From positions 32,393,060-32,457,059 of the forward strand of contig OW203768.1 in the NCBI GenBank assembly GCA_934045905.1: a DNA stretch of 64,000 bases. Direction: 5' to 3'. The notes under the pieces were generated by a model. The model worked only from the letters and a program-made list of their open reading frames with translations, was not told the DNA's origin and did no database searches. This document shows positions 1 through 8,816 of this stretch, one piece after another. This DNA is from Leuctra nigra (taxonomy: Eukaryota; Arthropoda; Insecta; Plecoptera; Leuctridae). How positions within the stretch are numbered: position 1 is the stretch's first letter; the number at the start of each line of letters is the position of its first letter. A program made the position numbers and the translations under genes.

Positions 1-2
1 AC

Positions 3-391
3 CCCTACACCGTGAACATGGCGTCGTCCCCCAACGAGGACTCCATCAACGCCATCCTCGGCATGCTGGACGAGAACAGTCCTGTGGAGATCGACGCCTC
101 CAGCAAGCAGCCGGGCAAGACGACGCCGACGTCCTGGACGCAGCAGTCGACGCCGTCCACGACGCTCTCCGTCGCCGGGCCCTCGTTCAGCGTGGTCCCG
201 GCGAACAGGCCCCGGCCCGGCGGGCCCGCGCCCACCGTCATCGTGCTGGGCCCGTATACGTCGGACGCAACCTCCACCACTAGGAGGCCGATCATACACA
301 GCTCCACCAACAAGATCAAGGTCACGCAGACCACCAACAAACCTCTGACCACGATCAACGGCATCATCACCACGAACAACTTTAGGCCAAG
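3..391 (+). CDS. flz: flz exon (window exon 1), Thr/Pro-rich spacer
   Basis: The frame is already open at the window edge (reads PYTVNMASSPNEDSINAILG), so this is the tail of a longer exon; the methionine at 18 is internal. It ends at CCAAG|GTAAGT, donor at 392. A conserved-looking acidic stretch (EDSINAILGMLDENSPVEID) precedes Thr/Pro-rich sequence. The intron is phase 2: the split codon AG+A gives Arg with the next exon. Confidence 0.8.
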
Positions 392-3300
392 GTAAGTATT
401 CCTGATGACAACTCGAACAGCTTACAGAACTGTTGGAGCTGTATAGAGCTGTTACTATACTAGAAAATACAGAAAGATTCTTTATTTTTTGGGATAGCTG
501 TGGACGAGTTTTTTTTTTACAACTGGAGAATCTTGCATCCAGACATCATACTAGAGCATTGGTAACATTATTTACGAAACAAATGCATATTATATTATAC
601 CCCATTTACCACCTAAATTTCCCATTTTTAACTTTTCCAACCTTAATGTATGCTCACAATTTCAATGACAAAACTAATATTTTCTACTTATACACTTGAA
701 AGAAGGGAATAGAATCTAAAAAACTTGACTCCATTTCTTAGTGAATTTATTAGCTTTATAAATGCTTTTGAGTTGTCGTGATTCAAGTAGACATTTGAAC
801 ACCAAAATACATTTAAAATGTATCAATTCCCGAAAATTTGAGCATTATTGTAGTGTGTCTGTCACCCTGGCCTTTGGGTCTAATGACGTCCTCGTTCAAC
901 AGACCACCCATATTGACGACGCTGGTCACCAAGAGGCCGAGCACCAACGGCATCAAGCGACCGTCCACAGTCGTGACCAAACGTCCCTTGACGACCACCA
1001 CCGAGGAGGAGCACGTGATCATCACAGGCTGGCCGACATCCGCGCAGCCGCCGGAGACCGACACCTCCTTGGCCGACCAGTCCAACTTCCCTCCCGTGCG
1101 GAATCCGTCGCTGAACACGAGCACGCCGATCTTGCACAACCCCAGCACGCCGGGCCTCATCGACAACAACCAGGAGATCGTCTTCCTGGAGGACGACAAG
1201 CTCAACGACAAGGTCGACGTCTTCGTCAACAAGATCGTCGCCTCGCTGCAGGGCAACTTCCAGGACCTCGAGCAGGTGCTGTACAAGGGGGACAACGAGA
1301 CGACGGCGACGTCGAAGCGGCCGGTGTCGCTCGCGGACGATGTGCCGACGACGACGAGGAGGCCGACGGGCACGAGGACGACGACGAGGAGGCCGGGGTC
1401 GCCGCGGCCCAAGCCCGGGACGGGGGCGACGACGGGGACGACGTCGAGGCCGAGGCCTGGGGCGTCGGGGTCGACGAGACCCAAGCCGGGGGCGGCGCCG
1501 ACGACGCTGAGGCCCAGGTGAGGCGATCTACATTCGACGTACACCATACATTAATTTACCGCAGAGGTAGAAGGCCCGGTGTCCAATTCCTCGATTTTGC
1601 GGGGCCACGTTTTTGGATGTGCATAATCAAGCTATATCAATCACAAATTGACTGAACTCAATTTAATACAATTATCTATTTAGGTATTTAGGTATATTTA
1701 GGTACCTATTAGGTATTCTCCTTCAATTTGACTGGTGTTAAATATGATGAAATTAAGACAGTTATGTTTGACAGTTTTTAAGCTTACCTCAAGAATCATT
1801 GAAATGGACACCTATACTAAAGGTCCCGACTATTGCAGAATAACACTGGGAAAACGCTCTGCGTAACGCGTTGAAAGCGATCGTTAAATGACAAAACTTT
1901 TGATGCTATTGACAGATTTTTCTGAAAATTTAAAAAAATACCTAAAATATTGGTCCCGATACGCTTTCAAAAAGTTGAAGTTGACGATCAAACTGTCTCT
2001 TTTTTATTCTCAACTAATCATAGGATCTCGATCAAAATCGAACAAAACCGTTCGTGTGACATTAGTGTATGTGCAAAATTTCAAATCGATAAAGCTGAAC
2101 GGTTTGCTTTGGGCATTTTCTACAAAATAAATATGGAAAGTAGCATAAGAGTGTCGTAGTGATGCTTCGTGCTCTTTATCCTTCCTATTGCTGTAAGAGC
2201 AGAGAATGAAAACAAGTTGTTCTTTTGAAGATCATCCGCACAAAGAACTGTATTCCTTGTTGTCAGCAACGAGAAATTGATTGATTTTTTGCTCACTTCT
2301 TTTGACAAGTTAGAAAAGACGTGACGATGGTGTGGAATTGTCGTCCCTTTGATTTGCTGGCGTATTTCCTCCGATTTCGTAGCTAATGAACTCGGACATT
2401 TCTCAACTAAATCTGAACTCCCCGAGCGCGATTCAGAATTTACAAACATTGAATTGGGGCAACGCTGGAGATTTCGTCGAGAAAGCAATGTGTTTTCTTT
2501 GAGTGGCCGATAGATCAGTGGAAGACCGAAGTCGAGAGAGAGCTCTCTACGAATATTTAATACTTATTAATCACTAGAGGGACCCGTCATGTAAACCATG
2601 ACCATAGCGCACCAGATGGGATATGCGTTGGTAAATGAGAACCGAAGTAAATATTTGGCAGCAGAGTGTGCGTCGTAAATACAGGTACCTACCTAACGCG
2701 TGACCCAATGCCTAACAGATTACGAAAATGAGAAACAAAGGAAAGCAATAAAGGAAGCATAAAGGAAGGAATTCCTTTATTACAGTTATTTTATAGGTAT
2801 TAGAGTAGATTTGTTACAAATACAAAGGGATAAGGTGTGCGTCTTAGGTGAGTTTCGGTTATTTCTTTATTCACAAAAAGCTATATTTGATCAATAAAAC
2901 CAGTTATACATTTTCAAGATAGATAATTGTGGAATAAAATGCGGAATGGCCGGAAGCCAAGACGCTTTTTTGTTCCCCCTGGTGTGAATATAAAGAAACA
3001 TGAAGACTTGAACGGATGAGTGGTTGACTTGATTTGTTTTGTTTTGTTTTGATATTGAAAACTACCCACAAGCAACTTTGGCTCAGCTGAAAAGAGAATT
3101 GAATCTGATAGTTTTAAAGCCCACCGTTCTTATAGCTACACCCCATCTTCTACAAACTTGCCCCAGGCATTTTCATGCCATCTTACATATTATTCCATAT
3201 TACTTTTTGGCGTCAAACTCTTTTAAACGTGGACGCGTCAAGAAGGTTATTTTTCACTCAGTTCAAACAGAAATACTCCGGATCAGCTTAGTTTTACCAT

Positions 3301-6300
3301 TAAATAAAATACAACTAAAAAATACAACAAAAATACAATGCATTTCAACATACATTTTGATGTTTAATTACCCAATATTCAGTTTTCAATCTATAGTAGT
3401 TGTTCAAAATGGTGTACTAAAAGGTATAGGTATAAAAATACAAACATTCCAGAAATCCTTCCCTCCACATTACTAATTACCTCAATTTTTTATAGGGGTA
3501 GCACTTGTGATCACCTTGCCAGAAGGGCGCTCAAATCTATTAATTTTGCAATTAACTTTCATAAGTATTCAATAACACCAGAAGATATAGAATCAATTTA
3601 AATAATATTAACTTCTCTATTTTTCCAGACCAACTCGACTTACGACAAAGCGTCCGCCGACATCCAAACCTCTGAGCGACACCGCCTCCACCACACGGCG
3701 TCCCTCGTCGTCGGTGACCACGCGTCGCACGAGCGTCGTGACGTCGCCTCCCCGTCGGACGACGCCGTCAACGCTGACCACGCTGGAGGCGGCGACGACG
3801 ACGAGGCGGCCGCGACCCAAGCCGTCGCGGCGCCCGACCACGTCCGCTGACGACCTCATAGAGACGGCCACCAAGCCGCAGAAGAAGAAAACCACGACGA
3901 CGACGGAAGAGCCGACGATCAGTGAAGAGGAGGAGGATGAGGAGGACGATGCGACCACAGCGAAGCCGGTGGACTTCAAGAGAAGTGAGTTTATGAACAC
4001 CGTATTTTACACATTTTATTGTTAGAAACGATATTTCCTCCAAAATGAATGAATCCGTATTTATTCACCTTATAATATTTACCTTACCTTACCTTATAAT
4101 CCTCTATTTTTTGAATCATAAATGATATATTATCAGCTGACACTGGGTAATTTATTATAGGCGAATCCACTCACACCATACTAATGGAATATTTTGTACC
4201 CAATGGCTGGTTTATTAAAAACCACGGTTCTCATCTAAGAAAGACACCATGGGAGAAGAATATTACTTTTTTTGTCTGGGGCTTAACGTCGCACTGTTCT
4301 GCAGCGAGGCTAATGGCGACGGATGAATGATTATGATGATGTTTGGGAGACGATGGTGAAGAGTAGGTAAGGATGGAAGGTGGGAAGGAGGCGGTCGTGG
4401 CCTATTAGTAGGGTACTTTCCCAGCATTTGCCTGTCGACTGAGGGAAAACCACGAAAAACCCCAGTCAGGAAGGACGGCCGCGGGAATCGAACCCGGGCC
4501 TCCGGAATACAAGTTCAGAGCGTTAAATGAATATAACTAGTGATATAGTTCCACTGTGGGGAGGCCAGCAGTTGGATGGGTGACCATTCTACTCTGATTT
4601 GCCAGGTTGCTGCCGTTGGGCCAGAGAGACTGGGGTGTTTGGGGGCTAGTGTGACGACCTCCCTCCACCTGTTATCAGTCTCTCGGCGGCGCGGGTTGTG
4701 GAGGCAAGTGCTGTGAACTGTAGCATTTGGAGCGGAAGTCAATGGTATATCAATGTTACTGCGATTTAGGCGCATTCGAACCCGGGCCTCCGGAATACAA
4801 GTTCAGAGCGTTAAATGAATATAACTAGTGATATAGTTCCACTGTGGGGAGGCCAGCAGTTGGATGGGTGACCATTCTACTCTGATTTGCCAGGTTGCTG
4901 CCGTTGGGCCAGAGAGACTGGGGTGTTTGGGGGCTAGTGTGACGACCTCCCTCCACCTGTTATCAGTCTCTCGGCGGCGCGGGTTGTGGAGGCAAGTGCT
5001 GTGAACTGTAGCATTTGGAGCGGAAGTCAATGGTATATCAATGTTACTGCGATTTAGGCGCATTCGAACCCGGGCCTCCGGAATACAAGTTCAGAGCGTT
5101 AAATGAATAAAACTAGTGATATAGTTCCACTGTGGGGAGGCCAGCAGTTGGATGGGTGACCATTCTACTCTGATTTGCCAGGTTGCTGCCGTTGGGCCAG
5201 AGAGACTGGGGTGTTTGGGGGCTAGTGTGACGACCTCCCTCCACCTGTTATCAGTCTCTCGGCGGCGCGGGTTGTGGAGGCAAGTGCTGTGAACTGTAGC
5301 ATTTGGAGCGGAAGTCAATGGTATATCAATGTTACTGCGATTTAGGCGCATTCTGGTGCTGGATGTGAGCGTGTGCTCTCTGTCTAGGCTGCGGCGTGCG
5401 ACCGCTCATGAAGAAGAAGGGGCGTATCGTGGGCGGCAAGGGAGCCACGTTCGGCGAGTGGCCGTGGCAGGTGCTGGTCAGGGAGTCCACATGGCTGGGG
5501 CTGTTCACCAAGAACAAGTGCGGCGGAGTGCTGATCACCAACAAGTTCGTCATGACGGCGGCGCATTGTCAACCGGGGTGAGTCTAGCGCAGTGGAGATA
5601 AGTACATTTCATAGAATAACTGTAACTTGGAAGCAAAAGGGCGTACATCTCTTTCGTTTTTGAGTCACAAACTTATGGAGCCAGGTCTATTCATTGCAAA
5701 TTGTCTGAAGTCCACAAATATTCTTACCATTTCAAATATGATTAGATGGAGACAGACGTTTCTAGTTTCTGAGTCCACCTGAAGAAAAATCATTGAAATG
5801 GACTCCAGTCCTTCTACTTTTATGCTACAGAATAAACATTTTTCTGAAGTACTTTGGATTAGGACACATTATTTATTAATTTGATTGATTATTCTTTGAC
5901 ATTCTAAGAAACGTACTTAGGTGATATAAAAATTATTTTCGTGATATTATTTTTAAATTATTTTTTTGTTACTTCTTATTATTTTTACAAGTTTTTTCAA
6001 GTGAATTTGTAATTGTAAAATATTAGTGTTCATACGGACTCCATTGTGTTATGCGTTGTTTACTCCCGCTAATCTGGTGACCGACTTCGCGTGTGTAGGT
6101 TCCTTGCGAACCTGGTGGCCGTGTTCGGCGAGTACGACATCAGCGGGGAGCTCGAGTCCAAGCGCTCCATCACTAAGAACGTCCGCCGCGTGATCGTGCA
6201 CCGCCACTACGACGCCGCGACGTTCGCCAACGACCTGGCGCTGCTGGAGCTCGACTCCCCCGTGCAGTTCGACCAGCACATCGTGCCCATCTGCATGCCA

Positions 6301-8816
6301 GGAGACGACGAGGACTTCACGGGCCGCATGGCCACGGTCAGCGGCTGGGGCAGGCTCAAATACGGTACGGGAAGTAGCTTAAGATCGCCAGGAGAAAGTC
6401 ACATCTAGAGGTAGTACCATAGAGTTCTAGATTTTGGTTTCTGTCAGTATAAGGAAATCTCTTTAAGAGTCTACGATACTTGATGAAATCCATGTTTTAT
6501 GAAGCACAAAAAGGCGGCCCCTACTTTTTTTCTAAACGGCTTTACCGATTGTCTTCAAATTTTCACAGGTTATAGATAAAAATTAGATCTGTGTCTCTAG
6601 TCGCCCCAAAGTTTTATTTTTTGTTTAGTATTATTTTTTTCGATCACTGGATACACAGATTTACTCTTTATCTCTATGCTGTTAAATTTTGAAACAATCG
6701 GTCAAGCCGTTACGAAAATTGTAGGGGCCGTCTTTTTATGGTTTATTGTGGTTTTCAATATTTGAATTAAAATAACTTACTTCACAGCAGTATATGCAAC
6801 ATGCAACACACGATTAAATGTCACAAATGTCACGTACCACCCAGAGCTAATGCATTTTCATGCATTTCTAAGATTATTTTTACATCGGAATCGAAATTTT
6901 CTGCGAGTCCTGTCGACTCTTAAATCTTAAATTTGAATATCAACACAAATAATAACGGAAAACATACTTTTAACAAGAACCCAAAATGATGATGTGATGA
7001 TCAGTGATGATGCTGTCACCGGTGGTATGACAGTTCGTAGAAGCATTCTCTACCTTCGTTCCATTCTCCTCGGAGATCTCTAACCCTCATCAGTGTGTTG
7101 TGTCTAATGTCCGTCCGTCCGATCGGGTAGCTCAGTTGGTAGAGCTCTCGCCCGGCAAGTGAGATGTCCCGAGTTCGAGCCCCGGTTCGGTCGGATATTT
7201 TTCACAACGCACATCCCTTCATATCATCCTGACTTACATTCCCAAAATTAAAACTTTTCGGAAAAACGGCTTGTGATGTATGACAGCACCACTATGATGT
7301 CATTTGTAAGTCCCCAACAATGTGTTACCATGGTGAAGACTATTTTGTCATGGCCATGCACTACACTACGACGTCAATGTAAATTTAAACTGTTTTAGAA
7401 CAAATGAAATGTGTAATTTGAAGATTTATATAAATTTTGTAAATTGATGCTGAAAACCCACAACAAATATAATACCATCTGTCCGCTCTGGCACATCTCA
7501 ACTTTTAATCATTATTCTGAAATATAATCTAGAGGAGACCCGCTTATAAGTAAAAATATGCTTGCTTCCCATACTGAGGATTAGATACTGCAATCAATTC
7601 CAGGCTTTGTTCTGTAGAAGATACAGAACATCTATTCTTCTGACCGCACTGTAGGTATTACAGATCAGATCATTCCTTATTCATGCTAATATCGGGCAAA
7701 ACAGTCCACTGCATCATCAGTCAACAGCGAATCATCCTCTGGCTACTTCCTTCTCGTCCCGATGCGTCTACAGTGTCTTGTCTTCTTCCAGGCGGAGGCG
7801 TCCCGCACATCCTGCAGGAAGTGAACGTGCCGATCATCGAGAACTCCGTGTGCCAGGAGATGTTCCAGACGGCGGGACACGCCAAGTCCATCCTGGAGAG
7901 CTTCCTCTGTGCGGGGTACGCCAACGGACAGAAAGACTCGTGCGAGGTCAGTACCTAGACCTACACATCCTTGCGTCGCAACTTCTTCAGGACAACGTTG
8001 TTCAATTATGTTGTTACATGTATAACGACAATTAACACATCTTCAGTAGGTGAAGTTCTGAAGTCCATAAAACCAAAATAACTTACTAAATCTCACCACT
8101 GGAAACAAAATTGAATCTAAGATTGTACGCAGCTTACAATGAAAAATGTTCTTCCAAAGGTCCGATATGAAAATGGTATTGAAATGTGGGTAATTAGTTC
8201 AGATTTTGTTTCTGTAGTTCTGTAGGTTATGAGGGACATTGAGGCAAGAGGAAATGTGGGTAATTAGTTCAGATTTTGTTTCTGTAGTTCTGTAGCTTAT
8301 GAGGGACATTGAGGCAAGAGGGTTGGAAGATATGGATTGCTTTGAAATTAGCTTCTTGAGGTGGCCGTAGAGAACTTAATTATTATGGTGTTTGTCGTCA
8401 CTGACCGCAATGCCACGTGTCTGACCGCAACGCCACGTGTCTGACCGCAATGCCACGTGTCTGACCGCAATGCCACGTGTCTGACCGCAATGTCACGTGT
8501 CTGACCGCAACGCCACGTGCCTGACCGCAACGCCACGTGTCTGACCGCAACGCCACGTGTCTGATTGCAACGTCACGTGCCTGACCGAAATGCCACGTGT
8601 CTGACCGCAACGTCACGTGTCTGACCGCAATGCCACGTGTTCCAGGGTGACAGCGGCGGACCACTGATGCTGGAGCGCGAGGACGGAAGATGGACGCTGG
8701 CAGGAACAGTCAGTCACGGCATCAAGTGTGCGGCGCCTTACCTCCCCGGCGTCTACATGAGGACGACGTTCTACAAGCCCTGGCTCAAGTCTATCACAGG
8801 CGTGGAGGACGCCTAG
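3..8816 (+). CDS. flz: Filzig-like mosaic serine protease, 3' part of gene (7 exons, 5' end outside window)
   Basis: Exons are 3-391, 903-1517, 3629-3984, 5388-5577, 6099-6364, 7792-7946 and 8646-8816. All junctions are GT-AG and the joined frame stays open for 713 codons to TAG at 8814-8816. The first about 450 residues are Thr/Pro/Arg-rich low-complexity spacer; the last about 255 form an S1 trypsin-like domain opening with CGVRP and the zymogen site GR|IVGG. The triad is visible: His in TAAHC, Asp in NDLALL, Ser in GDSGGP. Insect filzig proteases share this near-invariant domain (ESTWLGLFTKNKCGGVLIT, GQKDSCEGDSGG) and are known in Drosophila for tracheal and cuticle matrix work; membrane or secretion parts would lie upstream of position 1. 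Family call is strong; the symbol rests on recognition, not a search. Confidence 0.88.
392..902 (+). other. flz intron 1 (511 bp)
   Basis: AT-rich intron from GTAAGT at 392 to CAACAG ending at 902. The open frame of 88 codons inside it has no family resemblance. Nothing else was recognised. Confidence 0.7.
903..1517 (+). CDS. flz: flz exon (window exon 2), Thr/Arg/Pro mucin-like linker
   Basis: Acceptor GTTCAACAG|A, donor CCCAG|GTGAGG. It codes 205 residues of linker with repeated TTTRRP, KRPST and RPKPG units around a less repetitive central segment (NNQEIVFLEDDKLNDKVDVF and following, ending near NFQDLEQVLYKGDN) that may be a small helical module. Phase 2 at both ends, so skipping this exon would keep the frame. 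Very GC-rich against AT-rich flanks. Confidence 0.82.
1518..3628 (+). other. flz intron 2 (2.1 kb)
   Basis: Runs from GTGAGG at 1518 to TTTTTCCAG at 3628. It contains short TATTTAGG-type direct repeats at 1675-1715 and a copy of the dispersed GGAAAACGCTCTG repeat at 1849-2130. The remaining sequence is AT-rich and unrecognised; open frames at 3039-3476 and 2120-2488 show no family features. Confidence 0.7.
1849..2130 (+). repeat. Dispersed repeat R3, partial copy
   Basis: Starts GGGAAAACGCTCTGCGTAACGCGTTG and continues with AT-rich text including 'ATCGATAAAGCTGAACGG', matching the beginning of the longer copies at 45472 and 52735-53350. The 3' end of the family (GACGCTCGCTACGCTCGCTC) is missing here. 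Confidence 0.55.
3629..3984 (+). CDS. flz: flz exon (window exon 3), TTTRRP linker with acidic run
   Basis: Acceptor TTTTTCCAG|ACC, donor AGAGAA|GTGAGT. It codes about 119 residues: Thr/Arg/Pro linker with RRP repeats, a Lys/Thr patch, then a strongly acidic run (SEEEEDEEDD) and TTAKPVDFKR. Enters with 1 nt completing Arg (AG+A) and leaves with 1 nt that makes Ser (A+GC) at the start of the catalytic domain. Confidence 0.8.
4266..4525 (-). mobile_element. SINE-A copy (tRNA-derived SINE)
   Basis: Read on the minus strand: a tRNA-like head with B box (GGTTCGATTCCC), then a body with CCTTCCTGACTGGG, CCCTCAGTCGACAGGC, CCGCCTCCTTCCCACC, and a tail matching GCAGAACAGTGCGACGTTAAG. The same order is found at 54826, 55695 and in fragments elsewhere in the window, so it is a dispersed Pol III SINE family. 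The 5' tRNA part grades into the tandem array that follows. Confidence 0.75.
4489..5352. repeat. 288-bp unit x 3 tandem array
   Basis: Units start at 4489, 4777 and 5065, exactly 288 bp apart, each beginning CGAACCCGGGCCTCCGG and ending GCGCATT. The first two are identical over the part I compared; the third shows one visible difference (ATATAAC to ATAAAAC). Each unit contains a tRNA-SINE B-box end joined to a second segment with TTGGATGGGTGACC, which matches the 5S rRNA internal promoter (box C), so the unit looks like a chimeric SINE that was then amplified. The 86-codon open frames in each unit are repeat artefacts. Confidence 0.85.
5388..5577 (+). CDS. flz: flz exon (window exon 4): activation site and catalytic His
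   Basis: Acceptor TGTCTAG|GC completes a Ser codon, then CGVRPLMKKKGR|IVGG. The Cys of CGVRP is the one that normally tethers the spacer to the protease domain; cleavage after Arg would free Ile of IVGG. FGEWPWQVLV and the His motif MTAAHC follow. Donor CCGG|GTGAGT leaves GG of a Gly codon. Confidence 0.92.
5578..6098 (+). other. flz intron 4 (521 bp)
   Basis: GTGAGT to GTGTGTAG. AT-rich, no repeat or gene recognised. Confidence 0.75.
6099..6364 (+). CDS. flz: flz exon (window exon 5): catalytic Asp
   Basis: Completes Gly and continues FLANLVAVFGEYDISG, then the Asp motif FANDLALLELD, PICMPG and TVSGWGRLKYG. Donor TACG|GTACGG is a weaker but acceptable GT. The intron is phase 1; G+GC joins to give GGGVPHIL with the next exon. 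Confidence 0.92.
6507..6738. mobile_element. Foldback MITE, about 232 bp
   Basis: Inverted ends of about 55 bp: the left reads AAAAAGGCGGCCCCTAC then AAACGGCTTTACCGATTG; the right, reverse-complemented, reads AAAAAGACGGCCCCTAC then TAACGGCTTGACCGATTG. No open frame. The ACGGCTNNACCGATTG phrase is shared with the HPE arrays further on. Confidence 0.7.
7085..7225 (+). mobile_element. SINE-B copy with internal tRNA-like core
   Basis: About 140 bp is shared with the minus-strand copy at 16866-17055, including sequence on both sides of the tRNA-like core (upstream CTCATCAGTGTGTTGTGTC, downstream TTTTTCACAACGCACATCCC). Shared flanks show this is a retroposed repeat rather than an isolated tRNA gene. 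Confidence 0.75.
7121..7193 (+). tRNA. tRNA-Ala(GGC)-like cloverleaf inside SINE-B
   Basis: 73 nt fold as a full cloverleaf: acceptor GATCGGG/TTCGGTC (7 pairs with G-U), D arm GCTC/GAGC, anticodon stem CTCGC/GTGAG with loop CCGGCAA, and T arm CCGAG/CCCGG with one mismatch. The anticodon would be GGC, but position 33 is C instead of the near-invariant U, and the locus is a repeat. Probably a SINE promoter, not a functional tRNA. Confidence 0.5.
7792..7946 (+). CDS. flz: flz exon (window exon 6): GYANGQKDSCE segment
   Basis: Acceptor CTTCTTCCAG|GC. Codes GGGVPHILQEVNVPIIENSV and on to FLCAGYANGQKDSCE, ending at GAG|GTCAGT in phase 0. DSC carries the S1 pocket Asp (trypsin-like, cleaves after Lys/Arg). 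Confidence 0.92.
8181..8320 (+). repeat. 70-bp tandem duplication
   Basis: Two units starting GAAATGTGGGTAATTAG at 8181 and 8251; one visible difference (GTAGGTTATG against GTAGCTTATG). Confidence 0.85.
8401..8640 (+). repeat. 20-bp E-box minisatellite, 12 copies
   Basis: Exactly twelve contiguous units of consensus CTGACCGCAATGCCACGTGT. Every unit keeps the palindrome CACGTG (canonical E-box, bHLH target), while other positions vary (C/T at 11, T/C at 13 and 20). The array replaces the usual polypyrimidine tract: the next five bases TCCAG are the splice acceptor. Confidence 0.93.
8646..8816 (+). CDS. flz: flz terminal exon: catalytic Ser and stop
   Basis: Starts GDSGGPLML directly after the acceptor, then LAGTVSHGIKCAAPYLPGVY, FYKPWLKSITGVEDA and TAG at 8814-8816. 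The C-terminus matches the usual filzig end (TFYKPWL), so the protein is complete at this side. Confidence 0.92.
   Translation, partial: GDSGGPLMLEREDGRWTLAGTVSHGIKCAAPYLPGVYMRTTFYKPWLKSITGVEDA

Larger units (their letters stand above)
3985..5387 (+). other. flz intron 3 (1.4 kb), mostly repeat
   Basis: GTGAGT at 3985 to TGTCTAG at 5387. From 4266 it is almost entirely repeat: a SINE-A copy (minus) then three 288-bp tandem units ending 35 bp before the acceptor. Confidence 0.75.
6365..7791 (+). other. flz intron 5 (1.4 kb)
   Basis: GTACGG to CTTCTTCCAG. It holds a foldback MITE (6507-6738) and a SINE with a tRNA-Ala-like core (7085-7225). The rest is AT-rich and unrecognised. Confidence 0.75.
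7947..8645 (+). other. flz last intron (699 bp) with two tandem repeats
   Basis: GTCAGT to GTTCCAG. It contains a 70-bp duplication at 8181-8320 and twelve 20-bp units at 8401-8640, leaving only TCCAG between the array and the exon. Confidence 0.8.

Noticed and set aside
813..1547. 244-aa minus and 297-aa plus alternative frames
   Set aside because: Shadows of the Thr/Pro-rich flz exon, caused by GC-rich codons lacking stops.
4515..5351. Three identical 86-aa minus-strand frames
   Set aside because: They are the 288-bp repeat units; no evidence of a gene.
8348..8664. 62-88-aa minus frames of VALRSDTWHCGQ repeats
   Set aside because: Read-through of the 20-bp E-box minisatellite.
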